From Candidatus Krumholzibacteriota bacterium (GTDB lineage Bacteria > Krumholzibacteriota > Krumholzibacteriia > Krumholzibacteriales > Krumholzibacteriaceae): DNA of 51,668 nt. The DNA lies in contig JAUWCL010000025.1 in assembly GCA_030609325.1 (NCBI GenBank), positions 1 to 51,668 on the forward strand, read 5' to 3'. The notes under the pieces are model-generated. The model did no database searches. It saw only the letters and a program-made list of their open reading frames with translations, and was not told the origin of the DNA. Shown here piece after piece: positions 10,992 to 20,442 of this stretch. Position 1 is the stretch's first letter, and the number at the start of each line of letters is the position of its first letter. Both the position numbers and the translations under genes were made by a program.

Positions 10992-12839
10992 ATGCCCCGG
11001 AAGATATTCTCTGCTTTCGCTCTGTTAATGATCCTTGTTCCCGGCGGCGGTCTTTGCGGCGATTCGAAGGGTGAAAAACCGGACACTCTCGTCCAGTACA
11101 GGATGGAGGAGATCATCGTCACTGCGACCAGGATCAAATCTCCCCTCGAGAACCTTGCTCTCTCGGTATCCTTTATCGGACCGAAGGAGATCGATAACTC
11201 GCTCAAGAACTCTTCGACCGACCTGGCCGGTGTGCTCCCGGGTGTTTTTATCATGCGGACGGGGGATTTCGGGAGAAGCGATGTGAGTATCCGCGGGCTC
11301 GGCTCGAGGGGGAGACAGTCGCTTGTTCTCATGGAGGGCCGGCCGGAGAGGATGGCGCTCTTCGACTGCACGGTGACTCATTCTTTCCCCCTGCACGACG
11401 TCGAAAAGGTGGAAGTGGTCAAGGGGGCTTCCTCCACCCTGTACGGATCGGGCGCGATGGGGGGGGTGATGAACGTCATCCCCCGCAGCGTGAGAAATTC
11501 TCTCGAGATCGATCTGCGGGCGGCGGGCGGGACTTACGAGACCTACCTTTCGAGCGGCCGTCTTGCTGGCAGGAAGGGAGGCCTGGCCGGCGTGGTCAGC
11601 GCCGATTACAGGGAGTCGGCGGGCCACGTGGACAATTCCGCTTACAGGGGCACCGATATTATCGCCAGGGGAGAGGCGCTGATTCCCGGATCACTGCTGC
11701 TGTCCGCATGGGCGAAGTATTTCGACGGGTACAAGGAAGAGCCGCTCAGGGCCACCGACGATCCATCGCCGGCCTCCAATACGTGGAACGACTACAAGCG
11801 CGGCAGCTTCGACCTGGGCCTGAAAGGCGAGGGCGATGCGTATCATTACAGCGCAAGATATTACCGCAACTTCGGGGAGCACAGGTTCTCCGACGGATGG
11901 TATTCGAAAGACGCCACCGACGGAATCATCCTGTACGGGAGATCCGAGCCTGTAAGGGGACTGGAGATCTCGGGCGGCGGCGATTACAGGTTCCAGCGGG
12001 GCGAACTGCCGGACGAGCCGGATGCGGAATGGGACAAATGGGAGGCCGGAGCCTATCTCCAGGCAGAGTATTTCTGCAGGGAGCGGCTCGCCCTGACGGC
12101 GGGAGCCAGATACAACCATGACGGCGTTGCCGGAGAGGAAGTGAGCCCGTCTTTCGGTATGGTCTGGCGGCCGCTCGAGGGGACGAGCTTCAGGGCTGTG
12201 GCCGCTCACGGTTTCAGGTCGCCTCAGATCAACGAGCTGTACATGTTCCCCCCGTCGAACGAGAACCTCGAGGCGGAGAGGATGTGGAACTACGAGGCGG
12301 GACTGCGCCAGAGGATCCCGGGAGGCCTCGAGATAGATCTCTCGGTCTACAGGATGGATGGAGAGAACATGATCGAGCTCGCCGACAATCCCTCTCCGCC
12401 CCCGATGATGAGATTCACCAACACGGGGGATTTCGTTTTCGACGGGATGGAGGTATCACTCGATGGAAGCTGGAAAGGCGGCCTCGGCGCGAACGTCTCG
12501 TGGTCGAAAATCGATCCGGGGCGCTGGACGCAGGGACGGCCTGGCACGAAGGTCGATTTTGGCCTCTCTCAGCATGCGAGACGCTACACGGTAAGGTTGT
12601 CCGGAAGATACATCGACGATTATTACGCCGGAAACGATTCAACCGATCCGATACCTTCCTATACGGTTGTCGATATCTACGGGGAAGCGATAGTCGCTGG
12701 AGGCGTGTCGGTCTTCGCCGGCCTCAACAACATCGGCGACGAGGAGTATTTCATCTATACCGATCTGCCGGGGGGGCAGGCAGGCCTGTACCTGATGCCG
12801 GAGAGAACGGTAACAGTCGGGTTGAAGTACGGATACTGA
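10992..12839 (+). CDS. TonB-dependent outer membrane receptor
   Basis: 615-residue outer-membrane transporter. It has a signal peptide (MPRKIFSAFALLMILVPGGG), a TonB box (EEIIVTATR, about 39-47), a plug domain with VSIRGLGSRGRQSLVLMEG and VEKVEVVKGASSTLYGSGAMGGVMNV, and a beta-barrel ending in the aromatic residue of VGLKYGY. The size and plug sequence place it in the cobalamin/siderophore (BtuB/CirA-like) part of the family, but the ligand is not evident. No transporter or riboswitch lies beside it. The start is preceded by GGTGG. It converges with the small zinc-ribbon gene, stop to stop within 12 bases. Confidence 0.9.
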   Translation: MPRKIFSAFALLMILVPGGGLCGDSKGEKPDTLVQYRMEEIIVTATRIKSPLENLALSVSFIGPKEIDNSLKNSSTDLAGVLPGVFIMRTGDFGRSDVSIRGLGSRGRQSLVLMEGRPERMALFDCTVTHSFPLHDVEKVEVVKGASSTLYGSGAMGGVMNVIPRSVRNSLEIDLRAAGGTYETYLSSGRLAGRKGGLAGVVSADYRESAGHVDNSAYRGTDIIARGEALIPGSLLLSAWAKYFDGYKEEPLRATDDPSPASNTWNDYKRGSFDLGLKGEGDAYHYSARYYRNFGEHRFSDGWYSKDATDGIILYGRSEPVRGLEISGGGDYRFQRGELPDEPDAEWDKWEAGAYLQAEYFCRERLALTAGARYNHDGVAGEEVSPSFGMVWRPLEGTSFRAVAAHGFRSPQINELYMFPPSNENLEAERMWNYEAGLRQRIPGGLEIDLSVYRMDGENMIELADNPSPPPMMRFTNTGDFVFDGMEVSLDGSWKGGLGANVSWSKIDPGRWTQGRPGTKVDFGLSQHARRYTVRLSGRYIDDYYAGNDSTDPIPSYTVVDIYGEAIVAGGVSVFAGLNNIGDEEYFIYTDLPGGQAGLYLMPERTVTVGLKYGY

Positions 12840-12850
12840 TCGGGCGCGGG

Positions 12851-13240
12851 TCAATCGGTCCTGCCGTCGAAATCATCCTCGATGATCTCCTCGATCTTTC
12901 GAGTGTCCTCTTGTGTCCTGATCAGCTCGAGCACGTGCTCGTACTCACCCCGCACGTCGTCGCCGAATCCCTCAACCATGGCGAGAGTGCGTTTCCCGCT
13001 GTTGAGGCGGATCGTCCTCATCCGCTCGAGGATCGATTCGTACGGCTTGTCGGAGGTGTAACCGGACAGTGTGTATCTCGACACGAACTGCCCGCATTTC
13101 GCGCACTCGATATAGATCCTGATCCTCTTGCCCCTGCAGAAATAAACATTGTTCCTCGTCTCTACCGCTCCGCACTTCGGGCAGTGCTCGAGCCTCGCGC
13201 TCTCGGTGCCTTCATTCTCGTTTATATGCATGACAGACAT
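12851..13240 (-). CDS. Small zinc-ribbon protein, function unknown
   Basis: 129 aa, cytoplasmic. Two CxxC knuckles (HCPKCGAVE and ECAKCGQF) separated by about 25 residues form a probable treble-clef or zinc-ribbon fold; the C-terminal half is a charged helix (IRTQEDTRKIEEIIEDDFDG). I do not recognise a named family. It lies 25 bases upstream of the DASS transporter on the same strand but reads away from the TonB receptor. ATG 13240 or ATG 13231 could be used; an AAAGGA run sits next to both. Probably a nucleic-acid-binding or metal-handling accessory protein. Confidence 0.6.
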   Translation of the reverse strand: MSVMHINENEGTESARLEHCPKCGAVETRNNVYFCRGKRIRIYIECAKCGQFVSRYTLSGYTSDKPYESILERMRTIRLNSGKRTLAMVEGFGDDVRGEYEHVLELIRTQEDTRKIEEIIEDDFDGRTD

Positions 13241-13265
13241 CCTTTCCGCCTCGCGGCAGCCGGAC

Positions 13266-14636
13266 TCAGAACAGGAAGTATATCACAAGCGTCACGAATA
13301 CGAGTGAAAAGGCCGTGATGATCGATCCGGCCCTGGCCATTTCGCGCACGTCGACATGGCCGGAACCGTAGGCGATTGCATTGGGCGGCGTACTGACGGG
13401 AAGAATCATCGCAGCCGAGGACACTATCGCCACCACCAGTGCGTTCGACACCGGAGAGACAGCGGCGATACCCACCACTATCGGAAGAAGCAGGTTAGCC
13501 GTGGCGCTGTTCGAGATGAACGTCGTCAAGATCGCCGCGGCGGCGGCGAAAAGGAAGAGGATCCCAAGCGTGCCGATCGCGGCGAAATCCACCTGCGAGA
13601 CCATCCATTGGCTCAGACCGCTTTCCCTCATCGCCACGCCGAGGCTCATCCCGCCGCCGACGATAAAGAGGATCCCCCAGCCGAGTTCCCGTATGTCGTC
13701 ATCATCGAGCATTCTCAGCCCGAATAAGACGACAAAAGGTATGAGCGCAGTTATCGCCGGGGGTATCCCGTGCAGGGACGAGGTCAGCCAGAGGACGACG
13801 ACGAGCAGGAAGACGATCAGTATAAACTTCGAGCGGCTGTCGAGCGATTCGGCTTCCTCGGGCAATTCGAGCTCGACGTGCTCGATCTTCGGCCGGTACA
13901 GACTGTAAAGGATCAGCCAGCAGACCAGTATCAGGACGATGACGATTGGAATACCGATGGTCATCCAGCCGAGAAACGTCATCTCGTACCCGGACTGTTC
14001 GAGAAATCCGATCGCGATCGCATTCGGGGGGCTGCCGATCGGCGTGCCGATGCCGCCGATATTGGCGGCGAAGGGGATGCCGAGGATTATCGCCTTCCTG
14101 AACGGCTCGTTGCCGGGGAATGTGTTCACGACCGGGATGGCGACGGCCATCATCAGGGCCGTGGTAGCAGTATTGGAGATCCACATCGAGAAGAAGGAGG
14201 TCATGACCATCACGCCGAGCAGGACGGCGCCCGGCCTGTTCCCGATCCTGTGCAGCAGCTTTCTCAAGAGCCATGTGTCGATGCCGTACCGCTTGACGGC
14301 CTGGGCCATCACGAATCCGCCGAGCAGGAGTACCACGACCGAGCTGAAGAACGGGTGCAGGAAGATCATGTATCCCGAACCGGTCAGTCCAAGCGGCCCG
14401 CCGCTCCGCCCGAGGAGGATCACCTCGAGGATGACGATGATGAACGAGGTCACGTAGAGGGGGAACGGCTCGAGGACCCAGAGTATTGCCGCCATGGTAA
14501 AGATGCCGAAGGTCAGCCGTCCCGCCTCGGACAGCCCGTCGAACGGGATCCGGCTCACCGCGGCCCCGGCCAGCAGTGCGATCGCCAGTATCAGGACGGT
14601 CTTGCGGTTCTTTCTCGTAAGTATCGTCAGAGACAT
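13266..14636 (-). CDS. DASS/SLC13 family anion:sodium symporter
   Basis: 456-residue inner-membrane transporter of the divalent anion:Na+ symporter family (dicarboxylates, sulfate or related anions). Two inverted-repeat signature motifs are intact: SNTATTALM in the first half and SNSATANLLLP in the second, each followed by a loop of the type TPIGSPPNAIA / STPPNAIAYGSG. About 11 membrane helices are visible. ATG 14636 is chosen because GGGAGG lies 9 bases upstream; the open frame continues further 5' but encodes no sensible peptide. Substrate is uncertain; loss of a typical regulatory TrkA-C domain suggests a simple carboxylate carrier. Confidence 0.85.
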   Translation of the reverse strand: MSLTILTRKNRKTVLILAIALLAGAAVSRIPFDGLSEAGRLTFGIFTMAAILWVLEPFPLYVTSFIIVILEVILLGRSGGPLGLTGSGYMIFLHPFFSSVVVLLLGGFVMAQAVKRYGIDTWLLRKLLHRIGNRPGAVLLGVMVMTSFFSMWISNTATTALMMAVAIPVVNTFPGNEPFRKAIILGIPFAANIGGIGTPIGSPPNAIAIGFLEQSGYEMTFLGWMTIGIPIVIVLILVCWLILYSLYRPKIEHVELELPEEAESLDSRSKFILIVFLLVVVLWLTSSLHGIPPAITALIPFVVLFGLRMLDDDDIRELGWGILFIVGGGMSLGVAMRESGLSQWMVSQVDFAAIGTLGILFLFAAAAAILTTFISNSATANLLLPIVVGIAAVSPVSNALVVAIVSSAAMILPVSTPPNAIAYGSGHVDVREMARAGSIITAFSLVFVTLVIYFLF

Positions 14637-14779
14637 CGCGATTCGCCTCCCGGCCTGCCGCGGCCGGTTACCGGTCTTGCAAACAGGGGGAAGATAATGG
14701 CGGGGCATGTAGATGTGAAGTGAAATCGCCATGCGGCTGATTCCATCCCGAATCGGGCAAGATCCCGTCCCGAATCGCC

Positions 14780-14809
14780 TTGACACCGTGCGTTGTAGGC
14801 CGATAGCAT
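14780..14809 (+). promoter_or_regulatory. Candidate promoter for the universal stress protein gene
   Basis: TTGACA (14780-14785) matches the -35 consensus exactly and is followed, after 18 bases, by TAGCAT (14804-14809). It lies about 80 bases upstream of the USP start. A small hairpin (GGTGG/CCACC) follows in the leader. Confidence 0.45.
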
Positions 14810-14890
14810 CACCGGTGGTGAAACCACCCGCGAGGGGCGGCTGGAAGGCTCATCCATTCGATGCCGGTATGGAAATCACGGAGGCCAGAG

Positions 14891-15802
14891 ATGCCCGAAA
14901 TCAGGAAAGTAGTCTTCACGACGGATTTTTCCGACTTGTCCAACCACGCGCTGCCGTACGCGATCAAGATGACGAAGATATACGACGCCGAGCTGATCAT
15001 GCTCCACGCCGTCACGATCTACGACAACGACCCGAACGATCCGGACTACCACTTCCCATACCTGCAGACGTACTGCGAGCAGGCCACGAAGAGCGCCGAC
15101 GAACGCTTCCAGGTATGCTGCGAAAAGGCCGGTGATTCGGGGGTCAAGGTGCGCAAGGCCCTCGTGCAGGGCATCTCCCCGCACGCGGCAATCCTCGAGT
15201 TTGTAGAACAGGAAGGCGACATCGGCCTGATCTGCATGTCTACGCACGGGCGCAGCGGCCTCAAGCACGTCCTCCTCGGCAGTGTCACCGAGAACGTCAT
15301 AAGGTACTCGCCGTGCCCGATCCTCGCTGTCAAGCAGACCGAACACGAGTTCGTCGATCCCGACACTCACGAGGCCCACATCAGAAAAATCCTCTTTCCG
15401 TACGACTTTTCCGACGAGTCTCTCAAGCCGGTCGAGATGCTCCGCTCCATCGCCGCGATAGGCGATGCCGAGATTCTCGTCCTCCATGCCGTCGATGTCG
15501 AGATACCGCCGGTCTATTACATATCGGGGGTAACATCGATACTGCAGCTCGATCCCGGGCTCAACGACAGGGTGGGAAAGAAGATGAGATCGGAGCTCGG
15601 GAAGGCCCTCGAAGGCTTCAACGTGAAGTATGTCGTGAAGGAGGGAAGGGCGGTCGACCGGATACGCGAGGTCGCCGAGGACGAGAAGGTCGATTTGATC
15701 GTTATGGGAGCGGCAGGGTCACACGGAGTCGGAGACTTCCTCTTCGGGAGTACCACGGCCCGCGTCATCCAGAAGGCCGTCTGTCCCGTCTTCATCATCT
15801 GA
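14891..15802 (+). CDS. Tandem-domain universal stress protein
   Basis: 303 aa with two UspA domains in tandem. Each carries the ATP-binding signature G-x2-G-x9-G(S/T): STHGRSGLKHVLLGSVTE in the first domain and GAAGSHGVGDFLFGSTTA in the second, so both halves can probably bind nucleotide. ATG 14891 is used because GGAGG lies 6-7 bases upstream; an upstream in-frame ATG at 14861 lacks one. Role: general stress survival, cytoplasmic. Its last 84 bases overlap the 3' end of the convergent PAP2 gene. Confidence 0.9.
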   Translation: MPEIRKVVFTTDFSDLSNHALPYAIKMTKIYDAELIMLHAVTIYDNDPNDPDYHFPYLQTYCEQATKSADERFQVCCEKAGDSGVKVRKALVQGISPHAAILEFVEQEGDIGLICMSTHGRSGLKHVLLGSVTENVIRYSPCPILAVKQTEHEFVDPDTHEAHIRKILFPYDFSDESLKPVEMLRSIAAIGDAEILVLHAVDVEIPPVYYISGVTSILQLDPGLNDRVGKKMRSELGKALEGFNVKYVVKEGRAVDRIREVAEDEKVDLIVMGAAGSHGVGDFLFGSTTARVIQKAVCPVFII

Positions 15803-16519
15803 TCCGCCGCCGCCCGCCCGGTCCCGGCTCCCGCAGAGCTTCCCGAACGCGATCCAGGCGAGCCAGCCCAGGAGCGCCCCGAGGGACATTCCGACGATGA
15901 TGTCCGAGGTCCAGTGGACGCCGATGTATACCCTCGAATAGGAGACGAGCGCCGCTACGAAGAGGAGGGGCCAGAGCGTCTTCCGGAATGCGAGGCCGAG
16001 AAAAAGCATAGACCCGGTTATATTCGTCGCGTGGCTCGATGGGAACGAGAACGAGGACTTGTAGCTCCGCACGACCTCGGCAGGTGTTGTGATCCAGCCC
16101 TCGAGCCCGTACCAGAGGTGGATGCTGCCGAGAAGTTCGCACGGCCTCGACCTGCCGACGAGCGGCTTGATGACCGAGGCTGAGAGTTGATCGGTTGCCG
16201 CGACGAGCGGGATCAGCATCACCGCTGCCCACTTTCCCCTGTTTCCGCCGAAGAGGACCAGCGCGGCCCACACGAGAAGCAGCATGATGCGGCTGCGCTT
16301 CAAGTCGGTGATGATCGGCATGACGAAGTCGAGGACGGGGTTGGCAGCCCTCGAATTGAGGAGCCTGAACACCCTGACCTCGAGGGAGCCCTCGTCGGCG
16401 GCCGGCGGCGCTGCAGCCGGCAGCGCGGCGGATGCCGCGGGTATCGCCATGACAGCCGCCATAACCGCTGCTGCGGCAATAACCATGACCAGTGCAGTTA
16501 TACGAATATTATTATTCAT
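15719..16519 (-). CDS. PAP2 superfamily membrane phosphatase
   Basis: 266 aa. N-terminal signal anchor, then a PAP2 domain with the three phosphatase motifs: KPLVGRSRP (KxxxxxxRP), FPSSHATN (PSGH-type, here PSSH) and SRVYIGVHWTSDI (SRxxxxxHxxxD). It probably dephosphorylates a lipid pyrophosphate such as undecaprenyl-PP or phosphatidic acid at the membrane. The hydrophilic Gly/Asp/Glu-rich tail (~35 residues) is encoded in the region overlapping the USP gene on the other strand, so the tail may be a stop-codon extension. ATG 16519 starts MNNNIRITALVMV. It lies downstream of the SPFH/zinc-ribbon cassette. Confidence 0.85.
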   Translation of the reverse strand: MNNNIRITALVMVIAAAAVMAAVMAIPAASAALPAAAPPAADEGSLEVRVFRLLNSRAANPVLDFVMPIITDLKRSRIMLLLVWAALVLFGGNRGKWAAVMLIPLVAATDQLSASVIKPLVGRSRPCELLGSIHLWYGLEGWITTPAEVVRSYKSSFSFPSSHATNITGSMLFLGLAFRKTLWPLLFVAALVSYSRVYIGVHWTSDIIVGMSLGALLGWLAWIAFGKLCGSRDRAGGGGSDDEDGTDGLLDDAGRGTPEEEVSDSV

Positions 16520-16577
16520 CGGTGGCAATCTACCGCATCGACCGTGTGCTGGCAAGCAGGGAAAGAACTTAAGAAAT

Positions 16578-16597
16578 CACTCCCGGCGCCGGGAGTG
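16578..16597. repeat. 20-bp perfect palindrome, copy 1
   Basis: CACTCCCGGCGCCGGGAGTG, identical to 36221-36240. It sits between the last gene of the zinc-ribbon cassette and the PAP2 gene. On the minus strand it is followed by ATTTCTT, so a terminator role is possible, but the stem has almost no loop and a protein-binding site is equally possible. Confidence 0.7.
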
Positions 16598-16641
16598 CGG
16601 AAATCATTATTATTTCTACTGGATTGCAAACCGACGGGATT

Positions 16642-17475
16642 CTATGCGGTCGGATCGATCCCGACCATCTGCGACTGTATGTGGAATTCCCCGACAAGGC
16701 TCTCCAGCGAGCCGGAACTCTCGAGAAAAGGGAACTCTATCAGGACGGGGTTCGAGGCCTCGAGGTGGATCCTCTTCATGAAGCTAGAGCAGGTCTGTAT
16801 CGATTCGGGCAGGGTGGCGAAGAAGATGTAGTCGACCAGGCGGACGGCGTCTTCCGGCCCGAGCACGCACATGACCGGCTTCCCGGGATCGTCGAACCTC
16901 TCCGCGTTGAAGGCCGGCTGGCGGCGGGTCATGAGCTGTCCTATCTTCAGGTACGTCCGCGTGTTGGTGGTCCAGAAGGCGGGGATGTATACGTGCCAGC
17001 GGCCGTCCGACTCCATACGGCCGAGTATATGCTCGAGCCTGGCCCTCGACGGCAGCCGCTTCGACAGGTTCGGCGAGTCGATCATTGCAGGTGCGCGCAC
17101 ATCGGCAGGGTCGGCTCCCATCAGGTTCATTCCCAGCTCAATGATCCAGTCAGGCTTGGACGGATCCGCCTCGATCCTGGTCGTGGCGATCTTCTGCGAT
17201 ATCTCCGCAAGGCCGGTCATGACCGAGGAGATGTTCTTTCTCAGGGCGTCCACGTCGGCCCTGAGGACCCAGAAAGGCAGGTATACGATTGTTCCCTCGC
17301 GCTCTTCCGGGGGCGAAGCCCTGTATACGTTGAGGGGAGCGAGGCCGTCGTCCGTGATGACGCAGCGGCGGAAGCAGGTCCTGCACTGGAAGGTGACGTA
17401 CCTTCCCATGACGGGCAGTTCGCCTCCGCAGTGGCCGCACTGAAGACGCTGCACTGTCAACAGGCCGTTCTTCAT
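16642..17475 (-). CDS. Zinc-ribbon protein of SPFH cassette, function unknown
   Basis: 277 aa, last gene of the four-gene overlapping cassette. It begins MKNGLLTVQRLQCGHCGGEL and has a four-Cys zinc ribbon (QCGHCGG and QCRTCFRR) in the first 50 residues. The rest is a soluble alpha/beta region with repeated hydrophobic strands (IVYLPFWVLRADV, WHVYIPAFWTTNTRTYLKIGQL) that echo segments of the two preceding genes, suggesting a shared domain. No membrane helix is obvious. ATG 17475 overlaps the upstream stop as ATGA and has GGAGG 6 bases before it, so translation is probably coupled. I do not recognise a named family. Confidence 0.7.
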   Translation of the reverse strand: MKNGLLTVQRLQCGHCGGELPVMGRYVTFQCRTCFRRCVITDDGLAPLNVYRASPPEEREGTIVYLPFWVLRADVDALRKNISSVMTGLAEISQKIATTRIEADPSKPDWIIELGMNLMGADPADVRAPAMIDSPNLSKRLPSRARLEHILGRMESDGRWHVYIPAFWTTNTRTYLKIGQLMTRRQPAFNAERFDDPGKPVMCVLGPEDAVRLVDYIFFATLPESIQTCSSFMKRIHLEASNPVLIEFPFLESSGSLESLVGEFHIQSQMVGIDPTA

Positions 17476-18572
17476 AACCTTCCTCCGAACCAGCGCTCGA
17501 GCCTCTCCTGCAGCCAGCGGTGCGGCGGCAGGATCCTGCCGGACTGCATCGTGTCGTGTACGTACGTGGCCCCGGCGGCGATGAAGAGCAGCGGCAGCCA
17601 TGTGCCGGCGAGTATCGCGGCGAATGCCGGAACGAGAAAAAACGACTTCGCCGAGATCTTCCTCCATCGGGGGAAGTCTCCGCGTATCACATTGCCGTTG
17701 TTGCCGTCGATGGTGATCGAGTAGATGCGGCCTGCGTGACGGTACCGCAGGATATATACGGGGTAGTAGTAGATCGAGAGTCTGTTGCCGAAGAGCTCGA
17801 ACCTGCTCGCCTTGATGAACGCGCCCGCAGGCGCAGCGAGCGTGGTCATGTAGCTGTATCCGTCACTGCGCGCCTGCGCGGCCGTTTTCATCGGAAGCGC
17901 GATGTTGAGCTTGTCCTTCATGTCGTGCTCGAAGACGTTCCACTTGAGCATCCGCGTTCTCAGCGAGATCCCCTGGAGGCCGAGGTGCCTGAGCGAGCAT
18001 GCCGGCGTGCTCCAGTCGATCCGCTTGAACGCGAGCCTGGAGAAGGGACGCTTCTCCTCCTCGGTCCTCGTGACCATCCTCGTTCCTTTCGGACCGGGGA
18101 CGGGGACCTTGGTCTCGTGCCTGATGACCTCGTCGCCGCTTATCCACCCGGCCATCATCCCGTTCATCCGCCAGAAGGGCACGTTGATCATCCGCAGGTC
18201 GATTATCGAGGCGTGTCTCGCCTTGACCCTGCCGCCCGTCTTCTCGGACAGGTACTGCAGAGCGGCGAGCCTCGCCTTGCCCTCGCTGATGCGGGGATCG
18301 AGGATGTATCTGCGGACCCCCCTCGGGCGGGTGACGAGCAGCGCGCAGCCGCAGTATTCACAGCGAATGCTTCTCTCACCCTCGTGGACCCTGAGCGATC
18401 CGCCGCATCCGCTGCAGCTCACTCCGAACGTCTCGGTGGACAGGGATGTCTGCCGGGCGGCGGCATTCTCTTCGGCTTCGGCAGCGGTCCGGGTCTGCCC
18501 GGAAGTCTGCGCCTGTCCGGACGTATCCGGCGCGGAGACGCTCGAGGAGGCGTTATCGAGGATCTCAGTCAC
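17472..18572 (-). CDS. Zinc-ribbon membrane protein of SPFH cassette
   Basis: 366 aa. A disordered Ser/Thr/Ala N-terminus (~45 residues) precedes a zinc ribbon (SCSGCGGS, RCEYCGCA), then an alpha/beta region with YPVYILRYRHAGRIYSITIDG and a C-terminal hydrophobic hairpin (SFFLVPAFAAILAGTWLPLLFIAAG) before a basic tail. The layout of zinc ribbon, beta-rich middle and C-terminal membrane hairpin resembles B. subtilis YdjG, a partner of the PspA/SPFH membrane-stress proteins. It overlaps the gene before it by 8 bases and the gene after it by 4. The ribbon probably faces the cytoplasm. Confidence 0.7.
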   Translation of the reverse strand: MTEILDNASSSVSAPDTSGQAQTSGQTRTAAEAEENAAARQTSLSTETFGVSCSGCGGSLRVHEGERSIRCEYCGCALLVTRPRGVRRYILDPRISEGKARLAALQYLSEKTGGRVKARHASIIDLRMINVPFWRMNGMMAGWISGDEVIRHETKVPVPGPKGTRMVTRTEEEKRPFSRLAFKRIDWSTPACSLRHLGLQGISLRTRMLKWNVFEHDMKDKLNIALPMKTAAQARSDGYSYMTTLAAPAGAFIKASRFELFGNRLSIYYYPVYILRYRHAGRIYSITIDGNNGNVIRGDFPRWRKISAKSFFLVPAFAAILAGTWLPLLFIAAGATYVHDTMQSGRILPPHRWLQERLERWFGGRL

Positions 18573-19278
18573 TCCTGCTCACCATCCTCGCGCGAAGGGA
18601 GAATATGCCCCATCCGGCAAGGGCCGCGGCCATGATCACCATTGTCCTGGCTGCAGCCGAATGACCGAGCTTTCCCGCGAAGAGATAGACGAGGGCCATC
18701 GAAACCGCTACGAGGATGTTCGGAATGCTGATACCCCGCGGACGTTCCGGCGGCAGGGAATCTGCGAATACATAGTAGCTCTCGCCCATGATCAGGGCGC
18801 GGTATTTCTTTCCCGCGGCCCTGTACCGTACCCGGTATACGGGAAGGAAGAGGATCCTGGTCGCTTCGGCCAGCGTCTCCGGATTCTCATCGAGCGGGAT
18901 CACTTTCTCGTCGCCGGCGAGTGATTCGTCGAAGAAACGGTATTCCCCCGCGGGAGGGAAGGAGAGGGGGCCGACCTCGGGCCACGAGCCTCTGCCGGGC
19001 TGGCCGAAGAGGCGTCCCCTGTCGTCCTCGAGCATGCTGTAGGGGATGTATGCGAAATCGAGCTTTATATCCTTCGGAAGAGCGAGGCTCTTTGCCGCTA
19101 GAAACGACCGGAGCGCCTCTTCGGCGTGCCGGTCGTTCCGTTCGTGAGGCAGTATGAGGCGCTCGGCCCCCCTGTCCTCCTCGATAGCGAGGGCGGAACC
19201 GCAGTACGAGCAGAAGAGCATCTCCTGCCCCGGGTGAACACTGTTTTCGCCTCCGCAGAGGCGGCAATTAACCTGCAT
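18565..19278 (-). CDS. Zinc-ribbon membrane protein of SPFH cassette
   Basis: 237 aa, starting [14 protein letters not shown]. It has the same plan as the next gene: an N-terminal zinc ribbon ([15 protein letters not shown]), a middle region with [23 protein letters not shown], and two C-terminal membrane helices ending in a basic tail ([11 protein letters not shown]). The shared PVYxxRYRxxGxxY motif shows the two genes are paralogues. ATG 19278 is chosen because the ribbon begins at once and the start overlaps the SPFH stop by 11 bases, which suggests translational coupling. Probably an inner-membrane partner of the SPFH protein. Confidence 0.7.
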   Translation of the reverse strand: MQVNCRLCGGENSVHPGQEMLFCSYCGSALAIEEDRGAERLILPHERNDRHAEEALRSFLAAKSLALPKDIKLDFAYIPYSMLEDDRGRLFGQPGRGSWPEVGPLSFPPAGEYRFFDESLAGDEKVIPLDENPETLAEATRILFLPVYRVRYRAAGKKYRALIMGESYYVFADSLPPERPRGISIPNILVAVSMALVYLFAGKLGHSAAARTMVIMAAALAGWGIFSLRARMVSRSD

Positions 19279-20425
19279 CGTCCTCTTTTTCCAGCTTCTC
19301 GCCGCAGCTCGTGCAGAACTTCGTTCCATGAGTCAGCTTCGCGCCGCAGTGCGGGCAGATCAGCTCGGCGCCGATCTCAATTCCGCAGCTCGAACAGAAC
19401 TTCGCCTCGGCGGGCAGCTCCGTGCCGCAGTCCTGGCAGCGGTTCATCACGACCAGATGGGTCCCGCAGTTCTGGCAGAACCTCGAGTCGGGCGTGACTT
19501 CGTTGTGACACTTCGGGCACTGGAGCATCTCGATAGTGCCGGTTGCCGAGCCCGACGGGGTGCTGACGCTCCGGGCGAGCATGCCGGGGATCATCATCCC
19601 GAGACCCGCTCCGACGCCGACGCCCATCCCGCCGGCCGCAGCCGCTCCCGCGCCGCCGCCACCGCCGTTTGATGCGGCGGCGTCACCCATCGCCTTGGCG
19701 GCCTTGAACTTGAAGAACTCGTCAAGATTGCCGACCGCCTCGAGCCCGCTGCGCTCATCGATCATCTTCTGGACTTCGGGCGGTGGGGTTATCGAGTTGA
19801 TGAAGAAGTCGGTCAGCTCCATGCCGTACTTGGAGAAATCGTTGACGAGCCTCTCCTTGATCTCGACGGCGAGTTCGTCGTAGTACTGCGGGAGCTCGAA
19901 GATCGAGTCGAGTTTCTCGCCGAAGAGGTCGTTCATCCTGGCGACGACGACGTCGCGCAGGTAGTTGCCGATCATCTCGCTCGTATAGACGCCCTGCGTT
20001 CCCACGACCGTGTTGATGAAGAGGACCGGCTCGGTAATCTTGAATGTGTAGATGCCGAACGCGCGGAGCCTGACCAGACCGAGCTTGCTGTCCTTGAACG
20101 CGACGGGATCCTTCGTTCCCCACTTCTGGTTGAGGAACATCTTCATGTTGACGAAATAGACCTCGGCCCTGAAGGGCGACTTGAATCCCCAGGGAAGCGA
20201 GAGGACTTTCGTGAGGATCGGGAGGTTCTTCGTCGTGAGCGTGTGGCGTCCCGCGCCGAAGATGTCGAGGCCCTTTCCGTCCTTGAAAAAGACGCCGGAC
20301 TGGTTGTCGCGCACGATCAGCTGGGCGCCCATCTTGATCTCTGCGGACCCCTCCGGGGGTATCCTGTGAACGATCTCCTCGCCTGTCTCGTCGAACCACT
20401 CGAGGACTTCCATGAACTGTGACAT
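19268..20425 (-). CDS. SPFH domain protein with three C-terminal zinc ribbons (YdjI-like)
   Basis: 385 aa. The N-terminal ~240 residues are an SPFH/band-7-like domain of the YdjI/virion-core type ([61 protein letters not shown]). A Gly/Ala-rich hydrophobic linker (~255-280) follows, then three zinc ribbons of CxxC...FCxxCG form. YdjI in B. subtilis belongs to a PspA-associated module responding to envelope stress. The start has AGGAGGCAAT directly upstream. It heads the cassette, and its 5' region holds an unusual cluster of repeats. No PspA gene is in this window. Confidence 0.85.
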   Translation of the reverse strand: MSQFMEVLEWFDETGEEIVHRIPPEGSAEIKMGAQLIVRDNQSGVFFKDGKGLDIFGAGRHTLTTKNLPILTKVLSLPWGFKSPFRAEVYFVNMKMFLNQKWGTKDPVAFKDSKLGLVRLRAFGIYTFKITEPVLFINTVVGTQGVYTSEMIGNYLRDVVVARMNDLFGEKLDSIFELPQYYDELAVEIKERLVNDFSKYGMELTDFFINSITPPPEVQKMIDERSGLEAVGNLDEFFKFKAAKAMGDAAASNGGGGGAGAAAAGGMGVGVGAGLGMMIPGMLARSVSTPSGSATGTIEMLQCPKCHNEVTPDSRFCQNCGTHLVVMNRCQDCGTELPAEAKFCSSCGIEIGAELICPHCGAKLTHGTKFCTSCGEKLEKEDDAG

Positions 20426-20442
20426 ATTGCCTCCTGACTATA

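Noticed and set aside
15719-15802. Frameshift suspected at the overlapping 3' ends of USP and PAP2
   Set aside because: Both proteins have complete domains before the overlap; the PAP2 tail is only a low-complexity extension, so no frameshift is needed.
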